64,000 nucleotides of DNA from Lysobacter gummosus. Its GTDB lineage: Bacteria; Pseudomonadota; Gammaproteobacteria; Xanthomonadales; Xanthomonadaceae. The notes beneath the pieces are model-generated. The model ran no database searches. It saw nothing but the letters and a program-made list of their open reading frames with translations, and was not told the origin of the DNA. The stretch spans positions 5,270,001 through 5,334,000 of the forward strand of contig NZ_CP011131.1 in assembly GCF_001442805.1 (NCBI RefSeq), given 5' to 3'. This document shows, one piece after another, positions 35,535 through 44,226 of the stretch. Numbering within the stretch: the first letter of the stretch is position 1; each line of letters begins with the position of its first letter. A program made the position numbers and the translations under genes.

Positions 35535-38114
35535 TTGAAGATCGTATCGAAGAAACTGCCGACGCCCTCGGCGGCGCTGCGTCGGGGCGGACTGGTCATG
35601 GCGGTGGCGCTGGGTTTGAGCGTCGGCCCCGGCGTTGCCGGGAACGCGCCGGCAGGCGGCACGATCCAGCCCGAGCGCTGGCCGGCGCCGGCCTGGCCGC
35701 TACCGGCCGATCCGGCCCTGGAGGCGCGCGTCGATGCGCTGCTGGCGACGATGACGCTGGAAGAAAAAGTCGGCCAGATCGTGCAGGGCGATATTTCCAG
35801 CCTCACGCCCGAGGATGTGCGCAAGTACCGCCTGGGTTCGGTGCTGGCCGGCGGCGGCTCCGATCCGGGCGGCAAGTACAACGCGGCGCCGGCGGAATGG
35901 CTGGCGCAAGCCGACGCGTTCTACGAGGCCTCGATGGACACCCGCGGCGGCGGCAAGGCGATCCCGATCCTGTACGGCATCGATGCGGTGCACGGCCAGA
36001 GCAACGTGATCGGCGCCACTGTGTTCCCGCACAACATCGGCCTGGGTGCGACGCGCAATCCGGACCTGATCCGCGAGATCGGCCGGATCACCGCGATCGA
36101 GACGCGGACCACCGGCATGGAATGGACCTTCGCGCCCACCGTCGCGGTGCCGCGGGACGACCGCTGGGGCCGTAGCTACGAAGGCTATTCGGAAGATCCG
36201 AAGCTGGTCGCCCGCTACGCCGGCGCGATGGTCGAAGGGCTGCAGGGCAAGGTCGGCGACAAGGAATTCCTGGACGCCGCGCATGTGATCTCCTCGGTCA
36301 AGCATTATCTCGGCGACGGCGGCACAAGCGACGGCAAGGACCAGGGCGATACGCAGATCGGTCAGGCCGAGCTGCGCGACATACACAACGCCGGATACCC
36401 GCCGGCCATCGCCGCCGGTACGCAAGCGGTGATGGTTTCCTTCAGCAGCTACCAGGGCGTCAAACTGGCCGGTCACAAGCCGCTGGTCACCGACGTGCTG
36501 AAAGGACGCATGAACTTCGGCGGCTTCGTCGTCACCGACTGGAACGCGCACGGCCAGATCGCCGGCTGCGACAACACGCAGTGTCCGGCGACGGTGAACG
36601 CCGGTGTCGACCTGGTGATGGCGCCCGACAGCTGGAAGCCGTTTTACGAAAGCACGCTGGCCGCGGCGAAGGCCGGCACGATTCCGATGGCCAGGCTCGA
36701 CGATGCGGTGCGGCGCGTGCTGCGGGTGAAGTTCCGGCTCGGCCTGTTCGATGCCGGCAAACCGTCACAACGAATGCTGGGCGGCAAGTTCGAGTTGCTG
36801 GGCGCCCCCGAGCATCGCGCGGTCGCGCGCCGGGCGGTGCGCGAATCGTTGGTGCTGTTGAAGAATCAGGGCGGCGTGCTGCCGCTGAACCCGAAAAAGA
36901 AACTGTTGGTCGCCGGCGACGGCGCCGACAGCATGGCCAAGCAGAGCGGCGGCTGGACACTGACCTGGCAGGGCACGGGCACCACGCGCGCGGATTTCCC
37001 GAATGGCGAGACGATCTGGGAAGGGTTGAAGGCCGCGGTGCAGGTCGCGGGCGGCAGCGCCGAACTCGCGGCCGATGGCCGGTATCGGACCAAACCCGAC
37101 GCCGCCATCGTGGTGATCGGCGAGAACCCTTATGCCGAGTTCCAGGGCGATCTGCCGACGCTGCTTTACAAGCCCGGCGACGACAGCGATCTTGCGCTCA
37201 TCAGGAAACTGAAGGCCGACGGCATTCCCGTGGTGACGGTGTTCCTCAGCGGCCGGCCGCTGTGGGTGAACCGCGAGATCAACGCGTCCAATGCCTTCGT
37301 CGCGGCCTGGCTGCCGGGCAGCGAGGGTGCCGGCATCGCCGATGTTCTGTTGCGCGGGCCTGACGACGGCATCGGTTACGACTTCAAGGGCAGGCTCAGC
37401 TACTCCTGGCCGCGCCGCGCCGACCAGTACGCCAACAATGTCGGCCAGAAGAATTACCGTCCGCAATTCCCTTATGGCTACGGCCTGACGTATGCCGGCG
37501 CGGGCGATCTCGTACCGCTCCCGGAAACTTCCGGCGTATCGCTCGCGCAAGCACAACCGGGCCAGTTCTACGGGCTTGGCATGCTGGCGCCGGGACTGTC
37601 GCTGACGCTGGAAGCCGCCGACCGGCGCGCTGTCAGCCTCAAGACGCTGCCTGCGGCGGCGGACGACGACAGTATCCGCATCGCCGCGGTCGATCACCGG
37701 CGCCAGGAAGACGCGCGACGCGTGACTTGGTCGGGGTCGGCGCCCGCACGATTGTCGTTGATCGCCGATGCGGCGAAGGACCTGACGCGCGAGGCCAACG
37801 GCGACATGCAACTGTCGCTGGCGCTTCGCGTGGACGCTCCACCGAAGGGCGAAGTGGCCATAAGCGTTGCCTGCGGCGAAGGCTGCGGCGCAACGCTGCC
37901 GCTGCGCGATTCCTTAGCGTCGCTGCCGCTCGGCCAATGGACCACGCTCGGGATACCGTTGAAGTGTTTCGCGCTGGCCGGTGCGAATTTGTCGAAGTTG
38001 TCCGGCCTATTGGCGATCGAAACCTCCGCGCCTTTGCAGCTGTCGTTCTCGCGCATCGCGCTGACCCCGCAGGGCGAAGCCGAGCGGACGCTCGGATGCG
38101 GGGCCAACAAGTAA
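35535..38114 (+). CDS. Exported GH3 beta-glucosidase / exo-glucanase, 859 aa
   Basis: I choose TTG 35535, which has GGAG 8 bases upstream and gives a full signal peptide (basic KIVSKKL, then LVMAVALGLSVGPGVAG); ATG 35598 would lack the basic end. The N-terminal GH3 domain has MTLEEKVGQIVQGD, IPILYGIDAVHGQSN, FAPTVAVPRDDRWGRSYEGYSEDP, KHYLGDGG and the nucleophile Asp335 in VVTDWNAHG. The second domain has ESLVLLKNQGGVLPL and PWLPGSEGAGI-like VAAWLPGSEGAGIADVL with GYGLTY. The last 170 residues form an extra beta-sandwich, as in ExoP-type GH3 enzymes, that may bind sugar. It likely hydrolyses beta-1,3/1,4-glucans or cello-oligosaccharides in the periplasm. Confidence 0.9.
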   Translation: MKIVSKKLPTPSAALRRGGLVMAVALGLSVGPGVAGNAPAGGTIQPERWPAPAWPLPADPALEARVDALLATMTLEEKVGQIVQGDISSLTPEDVRKYRLGSVLAGGGSDPGGKYNAAPAEWLAQADAFYEASMDTRGGGKAIPILYGIDAVHGQSNVIGATVFPHNIGLGATRNPDLIREIGRITAIETRTTGMEWTFAPTVAVPRDDRWGRSYEGYSEDPKLVARYAGAMVEGLQGKVGDKEFLDAAHVISSVKHYLGDGGTSDGKDQGDTQIGQAELRDIHNAGYPPAIAAGTQAVMVSFSSYQGVKLAGHKPLVTDVLKGRMNFGGFVVTDWNAHGQIAGCDNTQCPATVNAGVDLVMAPDSWKPFYESTLAAAKAGTIPMARLDDAVRRVLRVKFRLGLFDAGKPSQRMLGGKFELLGAPEHRAVARRAVRESLVLLKNQGGVLPLNPKKKLLVAGDGADSMAKQSGGWTLTWQGTGTTRADFPNGETIWEGLKAAVQVAGGSAELAADGRYRTKPDAAIVVIGENPYAEFQGDLPTLLYKPGDDSDLALIRKLKADGIPVVTVFLSGRPLWVNREINASNAFVAAWLPGSEGAGIADVLLRGPDDGIGYDFKGRLSYSWPRRADQYANNVGQKNYRPQFPYGYGLTYAGAGDLVPLPETSGVSLAQAQPGQFYGLGMLAPGLSLTLEAADRRAVSLKTLPAAADDDSIRIAAVDHRRQEDARRVTWSGSAPARLSLIADAAKDLTREANGDMQLSLALRVDAPPKGEVAISVACGEGCGATLPLRDSLASLPLGQWTTLGIPLKCFALAGANLSKLSGLLAIETSAPLQLSFSRIALTPQGEAERTLGCGANK

Positions 38115-38132
38115 GCTGGAACACAGATGGTC

Positions 38133-38148
38133 CCGCGCTTCGGCGCGG
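38133..38148 (+). terminator. Short UUCG hairpin after the GH3 gene
   Basis: CCGCGC-TTCG-GCGCGG is a 6-base stem with a stable TTCG tetraloop, 19 bases past the GH3 stop, without a T-run. The remaining 230 bases before the convergent lacI gene hold nothing I can identify. Confidence 0.4.
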
Positions 38149-38378
38149 AGTCCAGCGATGCATGGGTGGACATGCTTCTGGCGTGCGCTCGGCCGAGTCG
38201 TGAGCGTTCACCGAACTCGCAGTGAGGCCGCGAGGACTAGCTGGAGCTCAAGCGCGGCCTGCGCGCTTTGATGCGGCCCGTTGCCGAGCCTCACCTTTAC
38301 CTATGTGCGGTTGCCACCGACCGCGCATGCATTCAACCGGGGCAGTGCACCTTTCATTCAGGCTTGACCCAATGCTTC

Positions 38379-39383
38379 TTATGCCGCGGGTGGGGCGGTC
38401 GACCCGCGCAGCATCAAGCTGAAGTCCAGTGTCTGTTGGCGCGGCACTTCCACGGCCTCGATGATGGCGAGCAGCAGGTGGACGGCGCGGACGCCGATCT
38501 CGCGCATGGGCTGGCTGATCGTCGTCAGCGGCGGGGTGAGATAGCGGGACGACTCCAGGTCGTCGAAACCGACGATCGAAAAGTCCTCCGGCACGCGGAT
38601 CGCCAGATCCCTGCACGCGGCGAGAACGCCCAGCGCCATCTGATCGCTGAAACAGAACGCGGCGGTCGGGGCCGATGCGTAGCTCAGCAGCTTTTTCGCG
38701 GCCACATAGCCCGATTCAACCGAAAAGTCGCCCGGGGCGATCGTCAGGGAACGCAAACGGCCTTTCGCCCTGGCGGCGGCCTTGACCCCTTCCAGGCGCT
38801 GTTGGTGCAAGGGATTGTCCGGAGGGCCGCCCACCACGGCGATCCGCTCGTGCCCCAATCCATACAGATGCTCCATCGCGGCGCGCGAGGCGGCTGCGTT
38901 GTCGATATGTACGCTGGGAATGCCCAGCGTCGGGTCGAACTCGCATCCGTTGACCACCGGCGCGGTGACGCCGAGCCGCTTGACGATTTCCCGCGCCGTC
39001 GGCGGAAGCCGGTGCCCCAGCACGATCAGGCCGTCGGCTTCGTTGCGGGGAAGCATCTGCGCGTAGCGTTCTTCGCGATCCGGGCGGTTCTGGGTATCGC
39101 CGAGCAGGACGGCGTAGTCGGCGGCCTGCGCGGCTTCTTCCGCTCCCTGGAGTATCTGCGCGAAGAACGGATTGGCGATGTCCGGAACCGTGACCAGGAT
39201 CTTGCCGCTTCGCTGGGTCTTGAGCGTCCTGGCCACCGTGTTGGGGACATAGGCCAGCGCGGCGGCCGCCTCCTCGATGCGCTTGCGCGTGGCCGGCAGA
39301 ACCTTGTCCGGCCGGGAGAGCGCGCGGGACACGGTGCCTGCCGAGACACCCACGTGTTTTGCGATGTCGTAGATGGTCGCCAT
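38379..39383 (-). CDS. LacI-family regulator of the 3-keto-glycoside regulon, 334 aa
   Basis: The helix-turn-helix is ATIYDIAKHVGVSAGTVSRALSRPDKVLPATR, with hinge ALAYVPNTVARTLKTQRS. The sugar-binding domain follows (ILVTVPDIANPFFAQILQGAEEAA, ADGLIVLGHRLP, HIDNAAASRAAMEHL, VGGPPDNPLHQQRLEG, SIVGFDDLESSRYLTPPLTTI). It is divergent from the rightward operon, and the palindrome in the 91-base gap is repeated exactly in front of the leftward operon 8.9 kb away. It very probably represses both and itself until a sugar or keto-sugar binds. Confidence 0.9.
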   Translation of the reverse strand: MATIYDIAKHVGVSAGTVSRALSRPDKVLPATRKRIEEAAAALAYVPNTVARTLKTQRSGKILVTVPDIANPFFAQILQGAEEAAQAADYAVLLGDTQNRPDREERYAQMLPRNEADGLIVLGHRLPPTAREIVKRLGVTAPVVNGCEFDPTLGIPSVHIDNAAASRAAMEHLYGLGHERIAVVGGPPDNPLHQQRLEGVKAAARAKGRLRSLTIAPGDFSVESGYVAAKKLLSYASAPTAAFCFSDQMALGVLAACRDLAIRVPEDFSIVGFDDLESSRYLTPPLTTISQPMREIGVRAVHLLLAIIEAVEVPRQQTLDFSLMLRGSTAPPAA

Positions 39384-39446
39384 GGCTCAGCCGTAGGTTC
39401 TGCGGTGCGGTGCACAACGCGTGTCCCGGCGACCCCATGCTAGGAT

Positions 39447-39460
39447 TGCAATCGATTGCA
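39447..39460. promoter_or_regulatory. LacI operator A (TGCAATCGATTGCA)
   Basis: Perfect 14-base palindrome ending 14 bases before the GTG start of the TIM-barrel gene and 63 bases before the divergent lacI start. Identical in all 14 bases to the site at 48353-48366. So close to the start, bound repressor would block initiation or early elongation. Confidence 0.85.
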
Positions 39461-39474
39461 TTGAGGGGATTATC

Positions 39475-40527
39475 GTGAAAACACTCAAGGGTCCAGCGCT
39501 GTTCCTCGCGCAGTTCATCGATGACAAACCTCCGTTTAATCGGTTGGACACTTTGGCCGAGTGGGCGGCCGGGTTTGGCTATTCTGGGGTACAAGTGCCG
39601 ACCAGCGCGCCCCACATCTTCGACCTCGCCCAGGCTGCGCGCAGCCAAGCCTACTGCGACGATATCGCCGGCACGCTGGCGCGGCACGGCATCCAGATCA
39701 CCGAGCTGTCCACGCACCTGCAGGGTCAGCTGGTCGCCGTCCATCCAGCCTACGACATCTTGTTCGACGGTTTCGCCCCGGAGGAAAAACGCGGCGATCC
39801 GGCCGCCCGGCAAGCCTGGGCCGTCGAGCAGCTGACATTGGCGGCCAAAGCCAGTCAGCGCCTGGGACTTACGGCGCATGCCACGTTTTCCGGTTCGCTG
39901 GCCTGGCCTTATTTCTACCCCTGGCCGCAACGGCCGAGCGGGTTGGTGGAAGAAGCCTTCGCCGAACTCGGTCGCCGCTGGCGCCCCATCCTGGACGCCT
40001 TCGACGACTGCGGCGTCGATGTGTGCTACGAGATCCATCCGGGCGAAGACCTGCACGACGGCGCGAGCTTCGAGCGATTCCTCGACGTCGTCGATCACCA
40101 CCGGCGCGCGAAGATTCTGTACGACCCCAGTCATCTGTTGCTGCAGCAGATGGATTACCTGGGCTTTATCGACCGCTATCACGAGCGGATCGGCATCTTC
40201 CACGCCAAGGACGCCGAATACCGCGCCAGTGCGCGCAGCGGCGTCTATGGCGGCTACGAGAACTGGATCGATCGCCCCGGACGATTCCGCTCGCTGGGCG
40301 ATGGCCAGATCGACTTCAAGGCGATCTTCTCCAAGCTGGCCCAGTACGACTTCCCGGGCTGGGCGGTACTGGAGTGGGAGTGCTGCCTGAAGCATCCGCA
40401 GGACGGCGCGCGCGAGGGAGCCGCCTTCATCCGCGACCACCTCATTCGCGTCACCGAGCGCGCCTTCGACGATTTCGCCGACAGCGGCGTCAGTCCGGAA
40501 AAGATGCGCGGCATGCTGGGGATTTGA
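39475..40527 (+). CDS. Sugar phosphate isomerase/epimerase family TIM-barrel protein, 350 aa
   Basis: GTG 39475 is preceded by GAGGGGA at a good distance. The AP-endonuclease-2-like barrel has the usual metal ligands: Glu in VCYEIHPGEDLHDG, Asp/His in ILYDPSHLLLQ, His/Asp in GIFHAKDAEYR and Glu in WAVLEWECCLKH. There is no signal peptide, so it acts in the cytoplasm, unlike the other two barrels of this locus. It is the first gene of the rightward operon, followed by the MFS gene after 28 bases. It would isomerise, epimerise or dehydrate an oxidised sugar; the exact step cannot be read from sequence. Confidence 0.84.
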   Translation: MKTLKGPALFLAQFIDDKPPFNRLDTLAEWAAGFGYSGVQVPTSAPHIFDLAQAARSQAYCDDIAGTLARHGIQITELSTHLQGQLVAVHPAYDILFDGFAPEEKRGDPAARQAWAVEQLTLAAKASQRLGLTAHATFSGSLAWPYFYPWPQRPSGLVEEAFAELGRRWRPILDAFDDCGVDVCYEIHPGEDLHDGASFERFLDVVDHHRRAKILYDPSHLLLQQMDYLGFIDRYHERIGIFHAKDAEYRASARSGVYGGYENWIDRPGRFRSLGDGQIDFKAIFSKLAQYDFPGWAVLEWECCLKHPQDGAREGAAFIRDHLIRVTERAFDDFADSGVSPEKMRGMLGI

Positions 40528-40555
40528 TCCGACACCGACCCTGGGAGGGGTACCC

Positions 40556-41785
40556 ATGACGTTCACCATGTCGCGCCTGAGCGCGATGATGTTTCTTCAG
40601 TTCTTCATCTGGGGTGCGTGGTTCGTGACCCTGGGCACGTACCTGGTGCAGGGTCCGCTGCAGGCCAGCGCAAGCCAGGTGGCGATGGCGTTCCTCAGCC
40701 AGTCCATCGGCGCCATCGTCGCGCCGTTTCTGGTCGGACTGATCGCCGACCGCTACTTCGCGGCGCAGCGCATCCTGGCGGTGCTTCATCTGGCCGGCGC
40801 GGTACTGATGTGGCAGGCATCCACGGCAACCAGCTTCGGCGCGTTCTCGGCCTGCGTCATGATCTACATGCTGCTGTTCATGCCCACGCTGGCCCTGGCC
40901 AACAGCATCGCGATGCGGCATATGCAATCGCCCGAAAAGCAGTTCCCGCCGGTCCGTGTCGCCGGCAGCATTGGCTGGATCGTCGCCGGCGTGCTGATCG
41001 GCTGGCTGGGCTGGGAACAGGCCCATCGGCTCGAGCTCACCTTCAAGATGGCCGCGGCGGCCTCGCTGGTCCTCGGCCTGTATGCGCTCAGCCTTCCCAA
41101 TACGCCGCCGCTGGAACAGCAACGCAACGCGAAGCTTGGACAGATCCTGGGGCTGGATGCGCTGCGTCTTTTGAAGTCGCGTTCCTACCTGGTGTTTTTC
41201 CTGGCCTCGATCGCGATCTGCATCCCGCTGTCGTTCTACTACAACTTCACCAACCCTTATCTCAACGATCTCGGCGTGCGTGGCGCGGCCGGACTGCAGT
41301 CGCTCGGCCAGGTGTCCGAAGTGCTGCTGATGCTGGCCATGCCCTTCCTGTTCGCGCGGTTGGGCGTCAAGACCATGCTGGCGCTGGGCATGGCGGCCTG
41401 GGTGCTGCGGTATGGCCTGTTCGCCTATGGCGATGCCGGCGCCGGGTTCGCGCTGCTGGTGGGCGGCATCGTGCTGCATGGCATTTGCTACGACTTCTTC
41501 TTCGTCACCGGCCAGATCTATACCGACGCCCATGCAGGCCCCGCGTCCCGCAGCAGCGCGCAAGGCTTCATCACGCTGGCGACGTACGGCGTCGGCATGT
41601 TGATCGGCAGCTTTCTGTCCGGCGCGGTGGTCGAGCACTACACCACGGCGGCAGGACGGGACTGGCAGCAGATCTGGCTGTTCCCGGCGGGCGTCGCCCT
41701 GGTCGTGCTGGTGGCCTTCGTGTTCCTGTTCCGCGAACGGCCGGTCTCCGTCTCCGCCGCGCCTTCCGCGTCACCCACACACTGA
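40556..41785 (+). CDS. MFS permease, nucleoside/H+ symporter (NupG)-like, 409 aa
   Basis: GGGAGGGG lies just before the ATG. About twelve helices are visible. MFLQFFIWGAWFVTLGTYL, the loop GLIADRYFAAQRILAVLHL and WQASTATSFGAFSACVMIYMLLFMPTLALANSIAM are typical of the NupG/XapB group, which moves nucleosides in E. coli but in many soil and gut bacteria sits in sugar and glycoside loci. Here it probably imports the oxidised or cleaved glycoside. It is 12 bases from the next gene. Confidence 0.83.
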   Translation: MTFTMSRLSAMMFLQFFIWGAWFVTLGTYLVQGPLQASASQVAMAFLSQSIGAIVAPFLVGLIADRYFAAQRILAVLHLAGAVLMWQASTATSFGAFSACVMIYMLLFMPTLALANSIAMRHMQSPEKQFPPVRVAGSIGWIVAGVLIGWLGWEQAHRLELTFKMAAAASLVLGLYALSLPNTPPLEQQRNAKLGQILGLDALRLLKSRSYLVFFLASIAICIPLSFYYNFTNPYLNDLGVRGAAGLQSLGQVSEVLLMLAMPFLFARLGVKTMLALGMAAWVLRYGLFAYGDAGAGFALLVGGIVLHGICYDFFFVTGQIYTDAHAGPASRSSAQGFITLATYGVGMLIGSFLSGAVVEHYTTAAGRDWQQIWLFPAGVALVVLVAFVFLFRERPVSVSAAPSASPTH

Positions 41786-41797
41786 GGATCCGCACAG

Positions 41798-42922
41798 ATG
41801 AGCAAGCTTGGGGTCGCCATCGTAGGCACCGGGATGATCGGCGAGGTGCATCGCCGCGCAGCGATCCTCGCGGGCGCCTTCGTCAGGGGCGTGAGCGCGT
41901 CGTCGCCTGAGCGCGCCCGGGAGGTGGCGCTGGCCTGGGATGTTCCGCGCGCTTATCGCGACATCGAAGAAGTCGTCGCAGATCCGCAGGTGCAGGTCGT
42001 GCATGTCTGCACTCCCAATCACCTGCATCGAGCGATGGCGCAGGCGGCGCTGGAGGCCGGCAAGCACGTGATCTGCGAAAAGCCGCTGGCCACGACGCTT
42101 GAAGACGCCAGGGCCTTGGCGGCGTTGGCCGCATCCACCGGCTTGGCGGCCACGGTGCCCTTCGTCTACCGCTATCACCCGGTCGTCCGCGAGGCGCGCG
42201 CGCGCATCGCCCAGGGCGAACTGGGGCCGCTGCGCCTCATTCACGGCAGCTACCTGCAGGACTGGCTGATGGATCCCGCCAGCAACAATTGGCGCGTCGA
42301 TCCCATGCTGGGCGGCGCCTCTCGCGTGTTCGCCGACATCGGCTCGCACTGGTGCGATCTGGTGGAGTGGGTCACCGGGGAGCGCTTCGCCGAGGTCAGC
42401 GCCGCATTCGAAACCGTGATCGCCGAACGAGGCGCCACCGCCAGCCGAAGCTTCGCCGCCCCGACAACAGACGGCGCAATGCACGCGGTATCGAGCGAAG
42501 ACGTCGCGGCGGCCATGTTCAAGACGGCAGGCGGCACCCTGGTCTCGTTGACCGTCAGCCAAGTGTCGGCCGGGCGCAGGAATCGCCTCTGGTTCGAGAT
42601 CGACGGCGCCAAGGCCAGTGTCGCGTTCGACCAGGAAGACAGCGAGCGACTGTGGATCGGGTTGCCCGACCAGCGCGAGGAAATCTTCGTGCGCGGCCCG
42701 GCCGCGGGAAGTTCCGAGCAACGCAGACTCTCGGTGCTGCCGGCCGGCCATGCGCAAGGCTACGGCAACTGCTTCGATGCCTTTGTCGCGGACACCTATC
42801 GCGCCATCCAGGCCGAACGGCCGGAAGGGCTGCCGACGTTCGACGACGGGCTGCGCTCTGCACTGATCGTCGATCGCGTCATCGCATCGGCCAGAACACG
42901 CGCCTGGACATCCATCGGTTGA
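41798..42922 (+). CDS. Gfo/Idh/MocA-family NAD(P)-dependent oxidoreductase, 374 aa
   Basis: The Rossmann domain starts KLGVAIVGTGMIGEVHRRA and carries HVCTPNHLHRAMA and the family's EKPLATTLEDA. The C-terminal domain has PFVYRYHPVVREARARI, GGASRVFADIGSHWCDLVEWVTG with the conserved DIGSHxxD catalytic-site motif, and QGYGNCFDAFVADTYRA. It has no signal peptide. In this operon it would reduce or oxidise a keto-sugar in the cytoplasm, for example turning 3-keto-glucose back to glucose, consistent with known glucoside 3-keto pathways (inference). Confidence 0.87.
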   Translation: MSKLGVAIVGTGMIGEVHRRAAILAGAFVRGVSASSPERAREVALAWDVPRAYRDIEEVVADPQVQVVHVCTPNHLHRAMAQAALEAGKHVICEKPLATTLEDARALAALAASTGLAATVPFVYRYHPVVREARARIAQGELGPLRLIHGSYLQDWLMDPASNNWRVDPMLGGASRVFADIGSHWCDLVEWVTGERFAEVSAAFETVIAERGATASRSFAAPTTDGAMHAVSSEDVAAAMFKTAGGTLVSLTVSQVSAGRRNRLWFEIDGAKASVAFDQEDSERLWIGLPDQREEIFVRGPAAGSSEQRRLSVLPAGHAQGYGNCFDAFVADTYRAIQAERPEGLPTFDDGLRSALIVDRVIASARTRAWTSIG

Positions 42923-43018
42923 GCCCATTGCCAGTGCATGGGTCTATCCGACGCTGCAGATACAGCCACACGCGAGCCATTACCTAGTCCGTAGTCATCA
43001 GAATCCCGGGAGGAAACC

Positions 43019-43876
43019 ATGACGATCACCGCCCCGCGCAGCATTGCGGCCGCTGCGCTTTTGTTCTTGACCGCCTTGCCCGCCTTCGCACAGAACACCC
43101 AAACCCAGGCCAGACCCATCGCAGTGCAGATGTACACACTGCGCAACATCGCCTCGCTTGAGGAACAGCTGAAGATCGTCCACGACGCCGGCATCCACGC
43201 CGTGGAGACCGTCGGCAAGCAGAACACGTCGGCCGGGGATCTCAAGCAGCTTCTGGACAAGTATTCGATCAAGGTCGTTTCGACCCACGTGCAGTTGTCC
43301 GATCTGCGCAGCGGCTTCGACGATGTGGTGGCGTTCAACAAGTCGATCGGCAACACCACGCTCGTGGTGCCCTACCTGAAGAAGGAGGAGCGCCCGACCG
43401 ACGCCGCTGGCTGGATCGCATTGGGCAAGGAACTGGGCGGTATTTCGAAGAAGGTCCAGGCCAAAGGCATGACGCTCGCTTACCACAATCACGACTTCGA
43501 GATTGTTGATTTCAATGGCAAGACGGGCCTTGAGCTCATGTTCGACGGTGCCGGCCCCAAGCTTAAAGCCGAACTCGATCTGGCCTGGATTGCGCGCGCG
43601 GGCTACGACCCGGCAGCGTTGCTGGGCAAATTCCGCGGGCGCGTGTTCGCGGTACACGCCAAGGACAACGCGCCGCCAGGCCAGGCCAAGCAGGAGGAAG
43701 GTTTCGCCGCCTTGGGCAAAGGCGTGTTGGACTGGAATGCGATTCTTCCCGCCGCCGCACGTGCTGGCGTGCAGTGGTACATCATCGAGCACGACCATCC
43801 GCTCGACCCGGCCGCGGTCATCAAGACCGGCGCGACTTACCTCAACGAGCACCTGCCCGCGGGCGCGGATCGCTAG
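43019..43876 (+). CDS. Exported TIM-barrel isomerase/epimerase-family protein, 285 aa
   Basis: GGGAGGAAACC precedes the ATG. A Sec signal peptide (IAAAALLFLTALPAFAQ) is followed by a complete AP-endonuclease-2-like barrel: IAVQMYTLRNIASLEEQL, AGIHAVETVG, THVQLSDL, LAYHNHDFEIVD, ELDLAWIARAGYDP, VFAVHAKDNAPPG and YIIEHDHPLDPAAVI. Export of this fold is unusual for a sugar-phosphate enzyme and fits a role on free keto-glycosides in the periplasm, such as eliminase or hydratase. It lies after a 96-base gap from the oxidoreductase and 15 bases before the cytochrome c gene. Confidence 0.84.
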   Translation: MTITAPRSIAAAALLFLTALPAFAQNTQTQARPIAVQMYTLRNIASLEEQLKIVHDAGIHAVETVGKQNTSAGDLKQLLDKYSIKVVSTHVQLSDLRSGFDDVVAFNKSIGNTTLVVPYLKKEERPTDAAGWIALGKELGGISKKVQAKGMTLAYHNHDFEIVDFNGKTGLELMFDGAGPKLKAELDLAWIARAGYDPAALLGKFRGRVFAVHAKDNAPPGQAKQEEGFAALGKGVLDWNAILPAAARAGVQWYIIEHDHPLDPAAVIKTGATYLNEHLPAGADR

Positions 43877-43891
43877 CACCAAGGAAAGCCA

Positions 43892-44191
43892 ATGTTGAAA
43901 TTCATCCCGATAGCGGCCCTGTCCTTCCTCGCCGCGGCGTTTACGGCCGCACCTGCCGCCGCGCAGGATGCCGCGGCAGGCGCCAAACTCTATGCCGCCA
44001 ACTGCTCGGCCTGCCACGGCCCCGACCGCGCAGGCATCGCAGGAACGTTTCCTGCCCTGACCGACGTGAATAAGCGGCTCGACCCGAAGCAGATCGCGGA
44101 CAAGATCAAAAAAGGTGGCGGACTGATGCCGCCGTTCGGCCAACTGTCGCCGAAGGATATCGACGACATCGCGGCCTTCCTGAAACAGTAG
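43892..44191 (+). CDS. Small periplasmic c-type cytochrome, 99 aa
   Basis: A signal peptide ends AAAQD. The heme motif is CSACH (Cys38, Cys41, His42) and the distal ligand is Met79 in GGLMPPFGQLSPKDI, as in class I cytochromes c. It closes the rightward operon. In known glucoside 3-dehydrogenases a c-type cytochrome takes electrons from the FAD subunit, so it is the natural electron carrier for the GMC/subunit-3 pair encoded opposite (inference). Confidence 0.9.
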   Translation: MLKFIPIAALSFLAAAFTAAPAAAQDAAAGAKLYAANCSACHGPDRAGIAGTFPALTDVNKRLDPKQIADKIKKGGGLMPPFGQLSPKDIDDIAAFLKQ

Positions 44192-44197
44192 GAAGCG

Positions 44198-44220
44198 GGC
44201 GCGGAGGCTCGCTCCGCGCC
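44198..44220. terminator. Hairpin between the two converging operons
   Basis: GGCGCGGAG-GCTCG-CTCCGCGCC is a perfect 9-base stem in the 35-base gap between the cytochrome and DUF1080 genes. No T-run on either side, but its position suggests a shared stop for both operons. Confidence 0.6.
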
Positions 44221-44226
44221 TGTCCG

